Positions 34,725-43,905 are shown, counted from the first letter of the stretch. The stretch: 64,000 bases of DNA from Nocardia panacis (GCF_003598715.1 NZ_QZFU01000041.1:310001-374000), one strand, 5' to 3'. The notes: generated from the letters alone by a model not told the origin. Made by a program: numbers and translations.

Positions 34725-35995
34725 CCAGCCGACTTCTCATGCCGAACGAGGCCGTTGTAGTCATCCAGCGAAGGATCGAACAGAGGTGGGCCGAGGCGGT
34801 GTGCGCAGAGCGCGGCATCGGCGCACACGTCAGCTTCCAAGTTCAGCTGCGCCCGGGCATATACACGGGTAAGGCGGTCGAACAGCTGGGATTCGGTCGG
34901 TGGCACGAATGGCGCACGGCGTGGCGAACATTCGACCAACAGATCGTCGCTGGCGTACCCGGCGCCAGCATCATCGGCAAACCGATGCCGGTCCGCGGCT
35001 TGACCGATGAGGTCCCCGCAACCCTGGTCGCCGAGACTCTGGGCGCCGCCGTAGAGCTTGTGAGCCGCGCGGAGGGTCCGACCTCGACAGTCGACGCCGT
35101 GCGCGCCCATTCGCTCTCGGCATCGCTCCACGACGCCGGGGGAATCCTCACAGCAGCCACGTTGAAGGCAGCGTGTCGTCTTGGTGACTCCGATGCCGCA
35201 GCGCTGGTCGCGGCGGTGTCCTGGCTGGCCGGGCACCCCGACCTCAGCGGCTGGACCGCGCGGCAGCTCCCGATCCCGGGAATACATTCGAAGTGGCTCG
35301 AAACCCACAGCTCGGTGCTGCAGATGGTGTCGGGGCGTGACGTGCGGGCCGAGGTCCGACCTCGACTCGCTGTCGTTCACCTGACCTACGTGGACCCTGA
35401 GTACCTCGCCACAGACCGGCGTCGACACGACGCGTGGACCACCGGCGATGGCGACGTTCTCGCGTACACGCCCCGAATTGTTCTCATCGTCGAGAATCGC
35501 GATTCCCGACTGTGGTTCCCGCCGGTGCCGGGCACCATCGTTGTCGAAGGCAATGGGAAAGCGGCCGCCGGCCTGCTATCGGAAATCCCCTGGATACGCG
35601 ATGCCGAGCACGTCGTCTACTGGGGCGACATCGACGCCGACGGCTACGGCATCCTCGATCGGCTCCGCGCTGCAATGGCCACACCCACCGCCCACGGCGG
35701 TCCTGCCAAGATCGTCCCCTCCATCCTGATGGATATCACCGACCTTCAGCGCTACGCCCAACACGGCGTGAACTACGACAAGTCCGGCAGATCGATCAAG
35801 CCGTGCGCAACGAAATTCGCTCACCTGACACGATCCGAAGCATCTGCGTACGACTTCGTGGCTACAGCAGGAGCCGCGCCGTTTCGGAGAATCGAACAGG
35901 AGGTTATGTCATTACCGGAGGCAGCCGCCAGGCTGGACGACATCACGCACAACACCATTGCGGGCCTTGCCAATTCACCAAGGACAGGATGCTGA
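34721..35995 (+). CDS. jetD: Wadjet JetD (DUF3322/DUF2220) Toprim-like nuclease
   Basis: 424 residues. The N-terminal half (SFQVQLRPGIYTGKAVEQLG) matches the DUF3322 arm. The C-terminal DUF2220 half has VVYWGDIDADGYGILDRLR (about 294-312), the Toprim-type Asp-x-Asp site, and an earlier IVEGNGKAA with the Toprim Glu. JetD is the topoisomerase VI-like nuclease that cleaves plasmid DNA once the SMC complex stalls. I chose the GTG at 34721 in a 4-bp GTGA overlap with jetC; an in-frame ATG at 34679 is a longer shadow. Confidence 0.88.
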   Translation: MTSRLLMPNEAVVVIQRRIEQRWAEAVCAERGIGAHVSFQVQLRPGIYTGKAVEQLGFGRWHEWRTAWRTFDQQIVAGVPGASIIGKPMPVRGLTDEVPATLVAETLGAAVELVSRAEGPTSTVDAVRAHSLSASLHDAGGILTAATLKAACRLGDSDAAALVAAVSWLAGHPDLSGWTARQLPIPGIHSKWLETHSSVLQMVSGRDVRAEVRPRLAVVHLTYVDPEYLATDRRRHDAWTTGDGDVLAYTPRIVLIVENRDSRLWFPPVPGTIVVEGNGKAAAGLLSEIPWIRDAEHVVYWGDIDADGYGILDRLRAAMATPTAHGGPAKIVPSILMDITDLQRYAQHGVNYDKSGRSIKPCATKFAHLTRSEASAYDFVATAGAAPFRRIEQEVMSLPEAAARLDDITHNTIAGLANSPRTGC

Positions 35996-36137
35996 CGGCT
36001 TGCGATCTTGGCGGGCCACCGGTCACCTACTGTGTTCCGATTCGGGTCTATACGCATGGGCAGTAGCGCTCTGGCCGGTCTGGTTTGGGCCGTATGGGCT
36101 TGGAACCCCTATCCGCCGAACCAAACCCTCCGATCAA

Positions 36138-36313
36138 CGCGACCCGCAGGAGTTCGGCGCCCGCGTGCGGGACCGTCGCAACGAGATCCGACTGAGGCGG
36201 GAGTCCGTTGCTGTCCGCTGCGGCATTCACTGGGCTGAGCTCGGCGAGGTAGAACGTGGGCAGCGCAGCCTCCGCTGGAGACCATCGTCAAGATCGCCGA
36301 CGGCCCGGACTAA
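36138..36313 (+). pseudogene. XRE-type HTH gene remnant
   Basis: One frame reads FGARVRDRRNEIRLRRESVA then GIHWAELGEVERGQRSLR, and the next frame continues LETIVKIADGPD to a TAA at 36311-36313. Together these are a complete XRE helix-turn-helix of about 60 residues broken by one frameshift and without a start codon in frame. It probably belonged to the operon or was its regulator. Confidence 0.55.
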
Positions 36314-36325
36314 CCTCGGCCAATC

Positions 36326-36618
36326 ATGGCAATTGCCGGTGTGACCGGCATCGCAAACCGGGACCCGAACTACCACGATCCCCACGTCCAACTACCACCC
36401 CGCTGGGATGCGTTCGGCAAGTGGAAGATCACCAACATCCGGTCTGCCTCAGGAGCTAGCGAGTTCCCGCCGAATGCGTGCCCCGGTACCACCAGCAGTT
36501 CCCCACCTACATCAAGGACCCCGAGTTCAACAGGCTCAACGCTCCACAGAACATGACAGTGCCGCATCAGCCTGTAGCACAACAGTTTCCCGAGTGGATC
36601 GGACCGTCGAACTCGTGA
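36326..36618 (+). pseudogene. Decayed unknown gene
   Basis: Two adjacent frames hold natural-looking sequence: NYHDPHVQLPPRWDAFGKWK in the first, then FPTYIKDPEFNRLNAPQNM and AQQFPEWIGPSNS before a TGA at 36616-36618 in another frame. There is no common start and a TAG lies between them. Family unknown. Confidence 0.35.
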
Positions 36619-37095
36619 AACCTGGGCCGGATCAGGCAGGACGGGCTCCATTCTCCGTCAACCAAGCTTTCGGTTAAGGCGTCTCACTCGCTGTGGCTTC
36701 GAGCGGGCCCGGCCCGGTCCCGGCCACTCGCCGCAGTGAGTGTGAACCGTCACGGGTTTGGGGCCGCCCATCAATGGACGAGTAGCGGCAGATCGCCGCC
36801 ACTCTGGGCTGGCACGCAATCGTGACCGACGTCCCTACCCAGCACGCTTATCAACTTCGGGGGCGAGAACGGATAGCCGATCGGCCCACGTCGAGCGGAA
36901 GCGCTGCGGGGAATCGCGGAATATTAACTGGCTCAAGGCCGTTCACGGATCACATCTCGATCGGATACGAGGATCCGGATGGAGCGGTCTGCTGTGAGTC
37001 GCGATGTCGCCCGGAGGTCGTGACCGGTACTGTCGTGGGTCACAGCATTGGACTTGGGCGCTACGAGCGCCGGACTGGGTGAGAGGTAGTCGGGC
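36619..37095. other. 477-bp spacer before the type ISP gene
   Basis: No frame has coding bias. It should include the promoter of the 37096 gene. I see no clear operator; the bases just before the ATG include a GAGAGG Shine-Dalgarno. Confidence 0.45.
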
Positions 37096-40000
37096 ATGGC
37101 ATCGGTGCATGAGGTCATCGAGGTGCTTCGGCAGATTCCGAACAACGCGGAACGCGGAATCAAGTTCGAAGAGCTGATGGTCCGGTACTTCCAGCATGAT
37201 CCTCTGCTCACCCAGCAGTACGACCAGGTATGGCGATGGAAAGACTGGCCGGGACGCGACGGCAAGCCCGACACCGGTATCGATCTGGTGGCCAGGGAGC
37301 GAGACTCCGATGAGTGCACCGCGATCCAGTGCAAGTTCTATGACCCGGCCCACCAGTTGGCCAAGGAAGATATCGACTCGTTCTTCACTGCCTCGGGCAA
37401 GAAGCCCTTCACCAACCGGCTGATCATTTCCACGACAGATCGTTGGAGCAAGCACGCCGAGGATGCGCTCGACGGTCAGCTGATCCCGGTGGAACGGCTC
37501 AGCCTGGCCGATATCGCCGATTCACCGATCGACTGGGACATTGCGTGGCCTGGGGGCGAGGTGCTGTTCTCCCTCGCCCCGGCCACTCGCAACGAGCCAC
37601 GCCCGCATCAAATCACTGCGATCGAGAAGGTGTTCGAGGGGTTCGGCACCGGTCATGACCGCGGCAAGCTGATCATGGCCTGCGGTACTGGCAAGACCTT
37701 CACCGCGCTGCAGATCGCGGAACGCACGGTGCACGAAAACGGCGGTGCAGCAAGGGTTTTGTTCTGTGTCCCGTCGATTTCGTTGCTTTCACAGACTCTT
37801 CGCGAGTGGACTGCGCAAACGCGACTGGACCTACGGGCATTCGCCGTCTGCTCGGATACGAAGGTTTCCCGAGCTGCCGAGGATTTCCGGGTCCACGATG
37901 TCGCGATCCCCGTCACTACCGACGCGACGAAACTCGCTCAGGAGATGGCGCACCGCAGACGCGCCAAAGGGCTGACTGTCGTGTTCACCACGTACCAGTC
38001 GCTGCCGGTGGTGGCCGAGGCGCAACATGGTCACGGTGTGGATGCCTTTGATCTGGTGATCTGCGATGAAGCGCACCGCACCACTGGCGTCACGGCGGCG
38101 GGCGCGGATGAATCGAACTTTGTCCGGGTACACGACGCCGACTATCTGAAGTCCACGCGCCGCCTGTACATGACCGCCACACCGCGCATCTACGACGAAC
38201 GCGCGAAGGATCAGGCTGACGAGCACGGCGCGGAGCTCGCCTCGATGGACGACGAGTCCGTTTTCGGTCCGGAGTTCCATCGCCTGTCCTTCGGCGAGGC
38301 CGTCGACCGGAACCTGCTCACCGACTACAAGGTGCTGGTCTTGACCGTCGACGAGGAACTCATCGCCTCCCCGATGCAGCAGCAGCTGGCTGGCGAGCAC
38401 AGCGAACTGCAACTCGACGACGCGTCCAAGATCGTCGGTTGTTGGAACGGGCTTGCCAAACGTGCCGGTCAAACTCCGGACGGCGGTCTCGGTTTCGCGG
38501 TCGGGGAACCTCCTATGCGGCGGGCGGTCGCCTTCGCCGCCGATATCGCCGACTCCAAGGGAGTCGCCAGGGTCTTTCCGGCAGTGGTCGACGCCTACCG
38601 AGATCTGCTTGAGAACAACGATGCCGCAGACCGCACCAATATCGACCTACACTGCGAGGTAGAACACGTCGACGGGACCTTCAATGCCCTGGAACGCAAC
38701 CGGAAACTGTCCTGGCTGAAGGCGCCTATCCCCGAAGGCGAATGCCGCATCCTCACCAATGCCCGCTGCCTGTCCGAAGGCGTGGACGTCCCGGCACTAG
38801 ACGCGGTGATGTTCCTTCATCCCCGCAACAGCGTGGTCGACGTCGTGCAGTCCGTAGGCCGCGTCATGCGTCGCTCGGAGGGTAAGGATTACGGTTACAT
38901 TATCCTTCCCGTGGCTGTTCCCTCGGGAATCAGCCCTGCACAAGCACTTTCTGACAACCGCCGCTTCCGGGTCGTCTGGCAGGTCCTCAATGCCCTGCGC
39001 GCCCATGACGACCGCTTCAACGCGATGGTCAACTCCATCAATCTCAATACCGGCGACCCCGGCACCGGCAGGGGCACCGACCGGCTTCTCGGTGCCCACA
39101 TCGGCCCCACCACCGATACCGACGAACGCATCGATACCGGTAACCCCGCCACCGACACCACCAACACCCCTGCTGCCGATGCCCAGACCGGCACCGCGAT
39201 CGCTCAGCAGATGGCGCTGTTCTCCCTTTCCGACTGGCAAGAAGCCATTTTCGCACGCATCGTCGACAAGGTCGGCACCCGCGTCTACTGGGAGGAGTGG
39301 GCCGCCGATGTCGCCGATATCGCGGCCACTCTGATCATCCGGATCAACAGCGTTCTCAAAGACGCGGAACCGGCAGTCACTGATGCCTTCGACGCATTTC
39401 TACAGGGCCTGCGTGACAACCTCAATGACTCCATAACGCGCGACGACGCAATCAGCATGCTCGCGCAGCACCTGATCACCAAGCCCGTCTTCGACGCCCT
39501 GTTCGCCGACCACGATTTCGCCTCCCACAACCCGGTTTCCCGCGTCATGCAGTCCATGGTCGACACCCTCGGCGGCGCAGGCTTGGAAGCCGAGACCGCC
39601 CAACTGCAAGGCTTCTACGACTCGGTGCGGATGCGTGCCGCCGAAATCACCACGGCCGAGGGCAAACAGCAGATCATCGCAGAGCTCTACGAAAAGTTCT
39701 TCCGCATCGGCTTCAAGAAACAAGCCGATGCCCTCGGCATCGTCTACACCCCGTGGCAAGTCATCGACTTCATCCTCACCGCCGCCGATATCGCCCTGAG
39801 GGACGCCTTTGGCCGCGGCCTCACCCACGACAACGTCCACATCCTGGACCCGTTCACCGGCACCGGAACCTTTATCACCCGCCTACTGCAATCCGGGCTC
39901 ATCCTCCCGAGCGACCTGGCCCGCAAGTACGCGAGCGAACTGCACGCCAACGAACTCATGCTGCTCGCCTACTACATCGCGGCCGTCAATATCGAAACCA

Positions 40001-42021
40001 CCTACCACGCCCTCACGGGGAAGACCGAGGATACCGACGCCTACGAGCCGTTCCCCGGCATCGTCCTGGCCGACACCTTCCAAATCAGCGAACACGGCGA
40101 CAGCCTCGATGCACTCATGTTCCCGCAGAACAACGCGCGCATCACCCGTCAGCTTGAGACACACATCAACGTCATCCTCTGCAACCCTCCATACTCGGTC
40201 GGCCAGACCAGCGCCAACGACCTCAACGCCAACATCAAATACCCCACCCTCGACAGTCGCATCGAAAACACCTACGCCAAATACTCGACGGCCACCAACA
40301 AGAACAGCCTCTACGACTCCTACCTGCGCGCCTTCCGATGGGCCAGCGACCGTATCGGCGACACCGGTATCGTGGCATTCGTCTCCAATGGTGGCTGGAT
40401 CGACGGCAACACCGCCGATGGTATCCGCCACTCCCTCGCCGCCGAATACTCCCGCATCTACGTCTACAACCTGCGCGGGAACCAACGAACCGCAGGAGAA
40501 CTCTCCCGTAAGGAGGGCGGCAAAATCTTCGGCTCAGGCAGCCGCAACACCGTCGCCATCTTCATCGGCATCAAGGACCCAGCGCACAGCGGCCCTTGCG
40601 ACATCCGATACCGCGACATCGGCGACTACCTGACCCGCGACGACAAGCTTCAGATCCTCGCGGACACACCTCTCAATGAGATCGACTGGCAGACAATCAC
40701 TCCCAACCAACACAACGACTGGACCAACCAGCGTGACGAGGAGTACCTGAGCTGGCCCGCAATAGGTGAGAAGCCCTCAAGACAGGGGCAGGCCACTGTG
40801 TTCTCCACGTTCTCGGCAGGCTTGCAGACGAACCGTGACGCGTGGGTTTACAATTACTCCAGTGCCAATCTCTCGGCGAATACGCACCGGATGATCGAAA
40901 ACTACAACGCCCAGCGCGCCTCATTCGCTGACTTCTGCCGCGCCGCTGGCATCACCAAGCCGAACGAAGCGACCGTTGCCGATTTTCTCGCCGCGAATCC
41001 CGACGTAGCACAAGCCGACTACATCAAATGGTCACGGAGTCTCCGAACCCACTTGGCTCGTGGAACTAGAATCGCATTTCATCCCGAGGGTCTCATCGCA
41101 GGCCATTACCGGCCATTCAACGCCCAGCACGCATATTTTGACCGGCACCTAAACCACGAGCGATCACAGCTCCCATTAATGTTCCCGACCCCGCACCACA
41201 AGAACATCGGCTTCATGGTGATGGCACCTCGCGAAGGAACTGAATTCGCGGCTCTCGCGACCGACCTCATACCTGACCTGTCGTTCTTTACATATACTGT
41301 CCAGTTCTTCCCTCGCTGGACCTACCGTAAGGCCGAATCCGCTGAGGGTGAACTGAATTTCGATTCCATCGATGCCGGCGACATCGATGAATATGGCTAC
41401 TACAAGATCGACAACATCACGGATGAAATCCTCTTTCTCTACCGCGCGGCAGTCGGAGATCGGGTCAGCAAGGACGATATCTTCTACTACGTATACGGCC
41501 TCCTGCACGACCCCGTCTACCGCAAAACCTACGCGGCGGACCTTAAGAAGATGCTTCCGCGTATCCCCACCCCGACATCGCTGGAACGTTTCGAGACACT
41601 CGTTGCGGCTGGCCGGGGACTAGCAGATCTGCATGTGAACTACGAGACCATCGAACCGTATCCCCTTGACGTCCAATTCAAGGCGGGGACTGATACGAAC
41701 GACCGCGAGACCTGGCGGGTCCAGAAGCTGAAGTGGAAGTCGAAGACTGACCGCACCACAATCGTCTACAACCCAAAGGTTACGATCGCCGGCATCCCCG
41801 AGAATGCCCAGGGTTACATGCTCGGCTCCCGCAGCGCGCTCGATTGGATTATCGACCGCTATCAGGTGAAGGACGACAAGGCATCGGGAATCGTCAACGA
41901 TCCCAACGACTGGAGCGACGAGCACTCCGGCCCCACCTACATCGTCGAGCTCATCAAGCGAATCACCACCGTCAGCTCGGAGACGCTGAAGATCATCGAC
42001 CAGATGAGCGAATCCAGGTAG
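37096..42021 (+). CDS. Type ISP-like single-chain restriction-modification enzyme
   Basis: 1641 residues in one chain. An N-terminal Mrr-like PD-(D/E)XK nuclease has DTGIDLVARE and AIQCKFYD (about 60-83). A superfamily 2 translocase follows with Walker A MACGTGKTFTA (about 193-203), DEAH ICDEAHRTTG (about 322-331), MTATPRIY (about 358) and QSVGRVMRRSEGK (about 583). After a helical coupler comes an N6-adenine methyltransferase with motif I DPFTGTGTFITR (about 917) and motif IV NPPYSV (about 1030), then a C-terminal target-recognition part. This is the LlaGI/LlaBIII plan. No separate specificity subunit is needed. The gene follows the Wadjet operon by 1.1 kb. Confidence 0.9.
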   Translation: MASVHEVIEVLRQIPNNAERGIKFEELMVRYFQHDPLLTQQYDQVWRWKDWPGRDGKPDTGIDLVARERDSDECTAIQCKFYDPAHQLAKEDIDSFFTASGKKPFTNRLIISTTDRWSKHAEDALDGQLIPVERLSLADIADSPIDWDIAWPGGEVLFSLAPATRNEPRPHQITAIEKVFEGFGTGHDRGKLIMACGTGKTFTALQIAERTVHENGGAARVLFCVPSISLLSQTLREWTAQTRLDLRAFAVCSDTKVSRAAEDFRVHDVAIPVTTDATKLAQEMAHRRRAKGLTVVFTTYQSLPVVAEAQHGHGVDAFDLVICDEAHRTTGVTAAGADESNFVRVHDADYLKSTRRLYMTATPRIYDERAKDQADEHGAELASMDDESVFGPEFHRLSFGEAVDRNLLTDYKVLVLTVDEELIASPMQQQLAGEHSELQLDDASKIVGCWNGLAKRAGQTPDGGLGFAVGEPPMRRAVAFAADIADSKGVARVFPAVVDAYRDLLENNDAADRTNIDLHCEVEHVDGTFNALERNRKLSWLKAPIPEGECRILTNARCLSEGVDVPALDAVMFLHPRNSVVDVVQSVGRVMRRSEGKDYGYIILPVAVPSGISPAQALSDNRRFRVVWQVLNALRAHDDRFNAMVNSINLNTGDPGTGRGTDRLLGAHIGPTTDTDERIDTGNPATDTTNTPAADAQTGTAIAQQMALFSLSDWQEAIFARIVDKVGTRVYWEEWAADVADIAATLIIRINSVLKDAEPAVTDAFDAFLQGLRDNLNDSITRDDAISMLAQHLITKPVFDALFADHDFASHNPVSRVMQSMVDTLGGAGLEAETAQLQGFYDSVRMRAAEITTAEGKQQIIAELYEKFFRIGFKKQADALGIVYTPWQVIDFILTAADIALRDAFGRGLTHDNVHILDPFTGTGTFITRLLQSGLILPSDLARKYASELHANELMLLAYYIAAVNIETTYHALTGKTEDTDAYEPFPGIVLADTFQISEHGDSLDALMFPQNNARITRQLETHINVILCNPPYSVGQTSANDLNANIKYPTLDSRIENTYAKYSTATNKNSLYDSYLRAFRWASDRIGDTGIVAFVSNGGWIDGNTADGIRHSLAAEYSRIYVYNLRGNQRTAGELSRKEGGKIFGSGSRNTVAIFIGIKDPAHSGPCDIRYRDIGDYLTRDDKLQILADTPLNEIDWQTITPNQHNDWTNQRDEEYLSWPAIGEKPSRQGQATVFSTFSAGLQTNRDAWVYNYSSANLSANTHRMIENYNAQRASFADFCRAAGITKPNEATVADFLAANPDVAQADYIKWSRSLRTHLARGTRIAFHPEGLIAGHYRPFNAQHAYFDRHLNHERSQLPLMFPTPHHKNIGFMVMAPREGTEFAALATDLIPDLSFFTYTVQFFPRWTYRKAESAEGELNFDSIDAGDIDEYGYYKIDNITDEILFLYRAAVGDRVSKDDIFYYVYGLLHDPVYRKTYAADLKKMLPRIPTPTSLERFETLVAAGRGLADLHVNYETIEPYPLDVQFKAGTDTNDRETWRVQKLKWKSKTDRTTIVYNPKVTIAGIPENAQGYMLGSRSALDWIIDRYQVKDDKASGIVNDPNDWSDEHSGPTYIVELIKRITTVSSETLKIIDQMSESR

Positions 42022-42075
42022 ATTCCGTTCGGCCGGACCATTGAGGCGTGGGAACAAAGCAAGCGGGGAGACTGC

Positions 42076-42246
42076 GTGTACTTGAATCGTGTTGTCGTGC
42101 ACGGTTTTCGAGCGGGTGCCGAGGATGATCTCACCTGCGAACTGCCTGGACGGATTTCCGTTCTGGTCGGCATGAACAACGCGGGCAAGACGATGGTGGC
42201 CGACGCGTTGTATCTGGCTCACCCGGACAGCTTCCCCCAGCTTCCC
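42076..42246 (+). pseudogene. N-terminal stump of an AAA/OLD-like ATPase
   Basis: The frame reads YLNRVVVHGFRAGAEDDLTC, then ISVLVGMNNAGKTMVADALY, giving an intact Walker A (GMNNAGKT) like those of OLD-family or RecF/SMC-type ATPases. It stops being ATPase-like at about 42246 and runs in frame into recombinase sequence. Everything after the first ~57 residues of the ATPase is gone. It begins 54 bp after the ISP gene and may have been its accessory gene. Confidence 0.6.
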
Positions 42247-43005
42247 AGGCCGTCGGACTATCTGCTCACCGGCCGCCTGCGCTGAACCAGCTGTGGCCAC
42301 GCGATGGTCGGTACCCGTGCCACCGGCCGCAATCGCTCGTACCGCTACTACACCTGCTTCGCCCGCAATCGCTACGACAAGCACAAGTGCGACTTCACCC
42401 GGCTGGACGCCGACGCGGTCGACAAGGCCGTCCTCGAGGCGCTCGCCGATTTCTACCGCACCCGTCACGACTTGATCGGCGAAGCGGTCACCGCCGCACG
42501 ACACCGACACCGCGCCGCCGGCAACGACACACGCACCGAACTGGCCGCGGTCACCGCCGAACTGACCAAAGTCCAGCAAGCGACCGACCGCTACCTAACG
42601 GCCTTCGAAACTGGTGCCCTCGACCCGGAACTGCTCGCCAACCGATTGGTCGAACTACGGGCCAAGACAACACAACTCGTCACCCGACGCGATCAACTCG
42701 CCGCCGATCTGACGAACGTGCCTTCCGTCCCCGAACCGCGCGTTCTGGACGAAGTCGCCGACTACATCGGCGACATCATCATCGGCGGCGACCACACACA
42801 GACGAAAGCATTGATCGAGACCTTGGTCGCCCAGGTCAAGATCCTCGGCCCCGATCGACTCGTCCCGACATTCCGCATACCGCAACCCGAAAACGACAAT
42901 GGGGCCGATACCGCAGATGCGACATCGGCCCCATCAGGGTCGGTTCGTGCAATGACCCGTTTGGTGGGGCGGGCGGGGCTCGAACCCGCGACCAATGGAT
43001 TATGA
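42247..43005 (+). pseudogene. Serine-recombinase C-terminus with nonsense codon
   Basis: DYLLTGRLR, then after an in-frame TGA (42283-42285) TSCGHAMVGTRATGRNRSY and YYTCFARNRYDKHKC, match the zinc-ribbon of large serine recombinases; the TGA stands where the first ribbon Cys (TGC) is expected. A coiled coil (AAVTAELTKVQQATDRYL) and the usual C-terminal FRIP end follow. The catalytic N-terminal domain is absent. The frame runs on into the antisense of the tRNA gene, ending at 43005, which is the typical look of an integrase that sits against its attachment site. Confidence 0.75.
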
Positions 43006-43038
43006 GTCCACGGCTCTAACCGACTGAGCTACCGCCCC
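42965..43038 (-). tRNA. tRNA with CAU anticodon (Met, or Ile2)
   Basis: The minus strand folds as a full cloverleaf: acceptor GGGGCGG paired with CCGCCCC, D arm GCTC...GAGC, anticodon stem GTGGA/TCCAT... with loop CTCATAA (anticodon CAT), and T arm GCGGG-TTCGAGC-CCCGC, then discriminator A and an encoded CCA (42962-42964). Elongator Met and lysidine-modified Ile tRNAs both have CAU; I cannot separate them by eye. The defence island ends at its 3' end. Confidence 0.93.
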
Positions 43039-43151
43039 GTGCTGCGGGGACGCAGCTTGCGTGGATGGTACCGGGTAGGGGGTGGTTGGTGCCAGTTGCG
43101 GGTGGGGAGGGATTAGGGTTGGGCGGTCAGGACGTACTGGGAGGTTGGTGT

Positions 43152-43580
43152 ATGGCCGGCTTGTTGGGGAATGTGTTGAAGGGGCACCAGTGGGTGTATG
43201 AGCACACCGATGGGGTGCTCGGGCATCGGCTGCTGTTCGGGAATCCGACGCTGCTGTTGCGGACGGTGGGGCGCAAGACGGGGCAGACGCGGACCAATGC
43301 GCTCACCTATGGGCGGGATGGGGATGCGTATTTGGTGACGGCCTCGAATGGGGGGTCGCCGCGGCCGCCGGGGTGGTTGGCGAATGTGAAGGCGCGGCCG
43401 GAGTGTGAGATTCAGGTTGGGCGGCAACGGATTCCGGTGGTGGCTACGGCGACGTATCCGTCGGATCCGGACTATGCGCGGCGATTCGCCCTCGTGGACA
43501 AGGTGAATCAAGGGCGGTACACCGCGTATCAGAAGATGACGAAGCGGCCGATCGCGGTGGTGGTGCTGCGGTCTGTGTGA
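43152..43580 (+). CDS. Nitroreductase-family deazaflavin (F420)-dependent oxidoreductase
   Basis: 142 residues. LLLRTVGRKTGQTRTNALTY is the F420/deazaflavin binding signature, followed by YLVTASNGGSPRPPGWLANV and the strand CEIQVGRQRIPVVAT; the Ddn-type split beta-barrel. It should reduce an unknown compound with F420H2. I chose the ATG at 43152 because it gives the usual family length; the frame is open further upstream. First intact gene after the tRNA, transcribed away from it. Confidence 0.85.
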   Translation: MAGLLGNVLKGHQWVYEHTDGVLGHRLLFGNPTLLLRTVGRKTGQTRTNALTYGRDGDAYLVTASNGGSPRPPGWLANVKARPECEIQVGRQRIPVVATATYPSDPDYARRFALVDKVNQGRYTAYQKMTKRPIAVVVLRSV

Positions 43581-43583
43581 GGG

Positions 43584-43676
43584 TCAACGGTCGTCGTCGC
43601 GGGGTGGGCGGCTCGCCAAATGGACTATGACCGCGACGATGACGAGAATGACGATGACCACGATCACGGTAATCAC
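43584..43676 (-). CDS. 30-residue single-span membrane peptide
   Basis: From a GTG at 43676, with a stop (TAG) four codons upstream, to a TGA at 43584-43586. About 19 consecutive residues are Val/Ile/Leu/Ala (ITVIVVIVILVIVAV), then a short basic-acidic tail (HLASRPPRDDDR). It is convergent with the deazaflavin gene. Composition and length fit a small membrane protein, but no Shine-Dalgarno is clear. Confidence 0.4.
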   Translation of the reverse strand: MITVIVVIVILVIVAVIVHLASRPPRDDDR

Positions 43677-43853
43677 GCACGCACCCTAACGCTGACCGGG
43701 GCGATACGGAGGGCGATGTCGACGGGAGGCGGCGGTGCTCGACTTGACGGCGCGGCGGCGCGCGGAGTTGGTGGTGAGCCCAGCGGCGGAAAGACCGGCG
43801 ACGCACCGTTCGTCACCGCCCTCGAGCACAACTGGACGCTGACTTCCCGAGAC

Positions 43854-43876
43854 TCCCACCATGTCTCATGGTGGGA
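43854..43876 (-). terminator. Terminator-like hairpin after the SDR gene
   Basis: Perfect 10-bp arms TCCCACCATG (43854-43863) and CATGGTGGGA (43867-43876) with a 3-nt loop, about 30 bp past the SDR stop in its direction of transcription. No T-run follows, as is common in actinobacteria. Confidence 0.6.
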
Positions 43877-43905
43877 CCTCGCCGACATCGCCCAAGCGTG
43901 GACGC

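Noticed and set aside
19710..35995. Reading the island as BREX, DISARM or a Dnd/Ssp system
   Set aside because: None of their marker proteins (PglZ, DUF1998 helicase, DndBCDE, SspB) is seen; JetA/JetB/JetC/JetD motifs fit Wadjet instead.
15061..42961. Search by eye for a direct-repeat copy of the tRNA 3' end at the left edge of the island
   Set aside because: I did not find a convincing second copy of the segment with GGCGGGGCTCGAACC; the left boundary is therefore only approximate. A computed repeat search would settle it.
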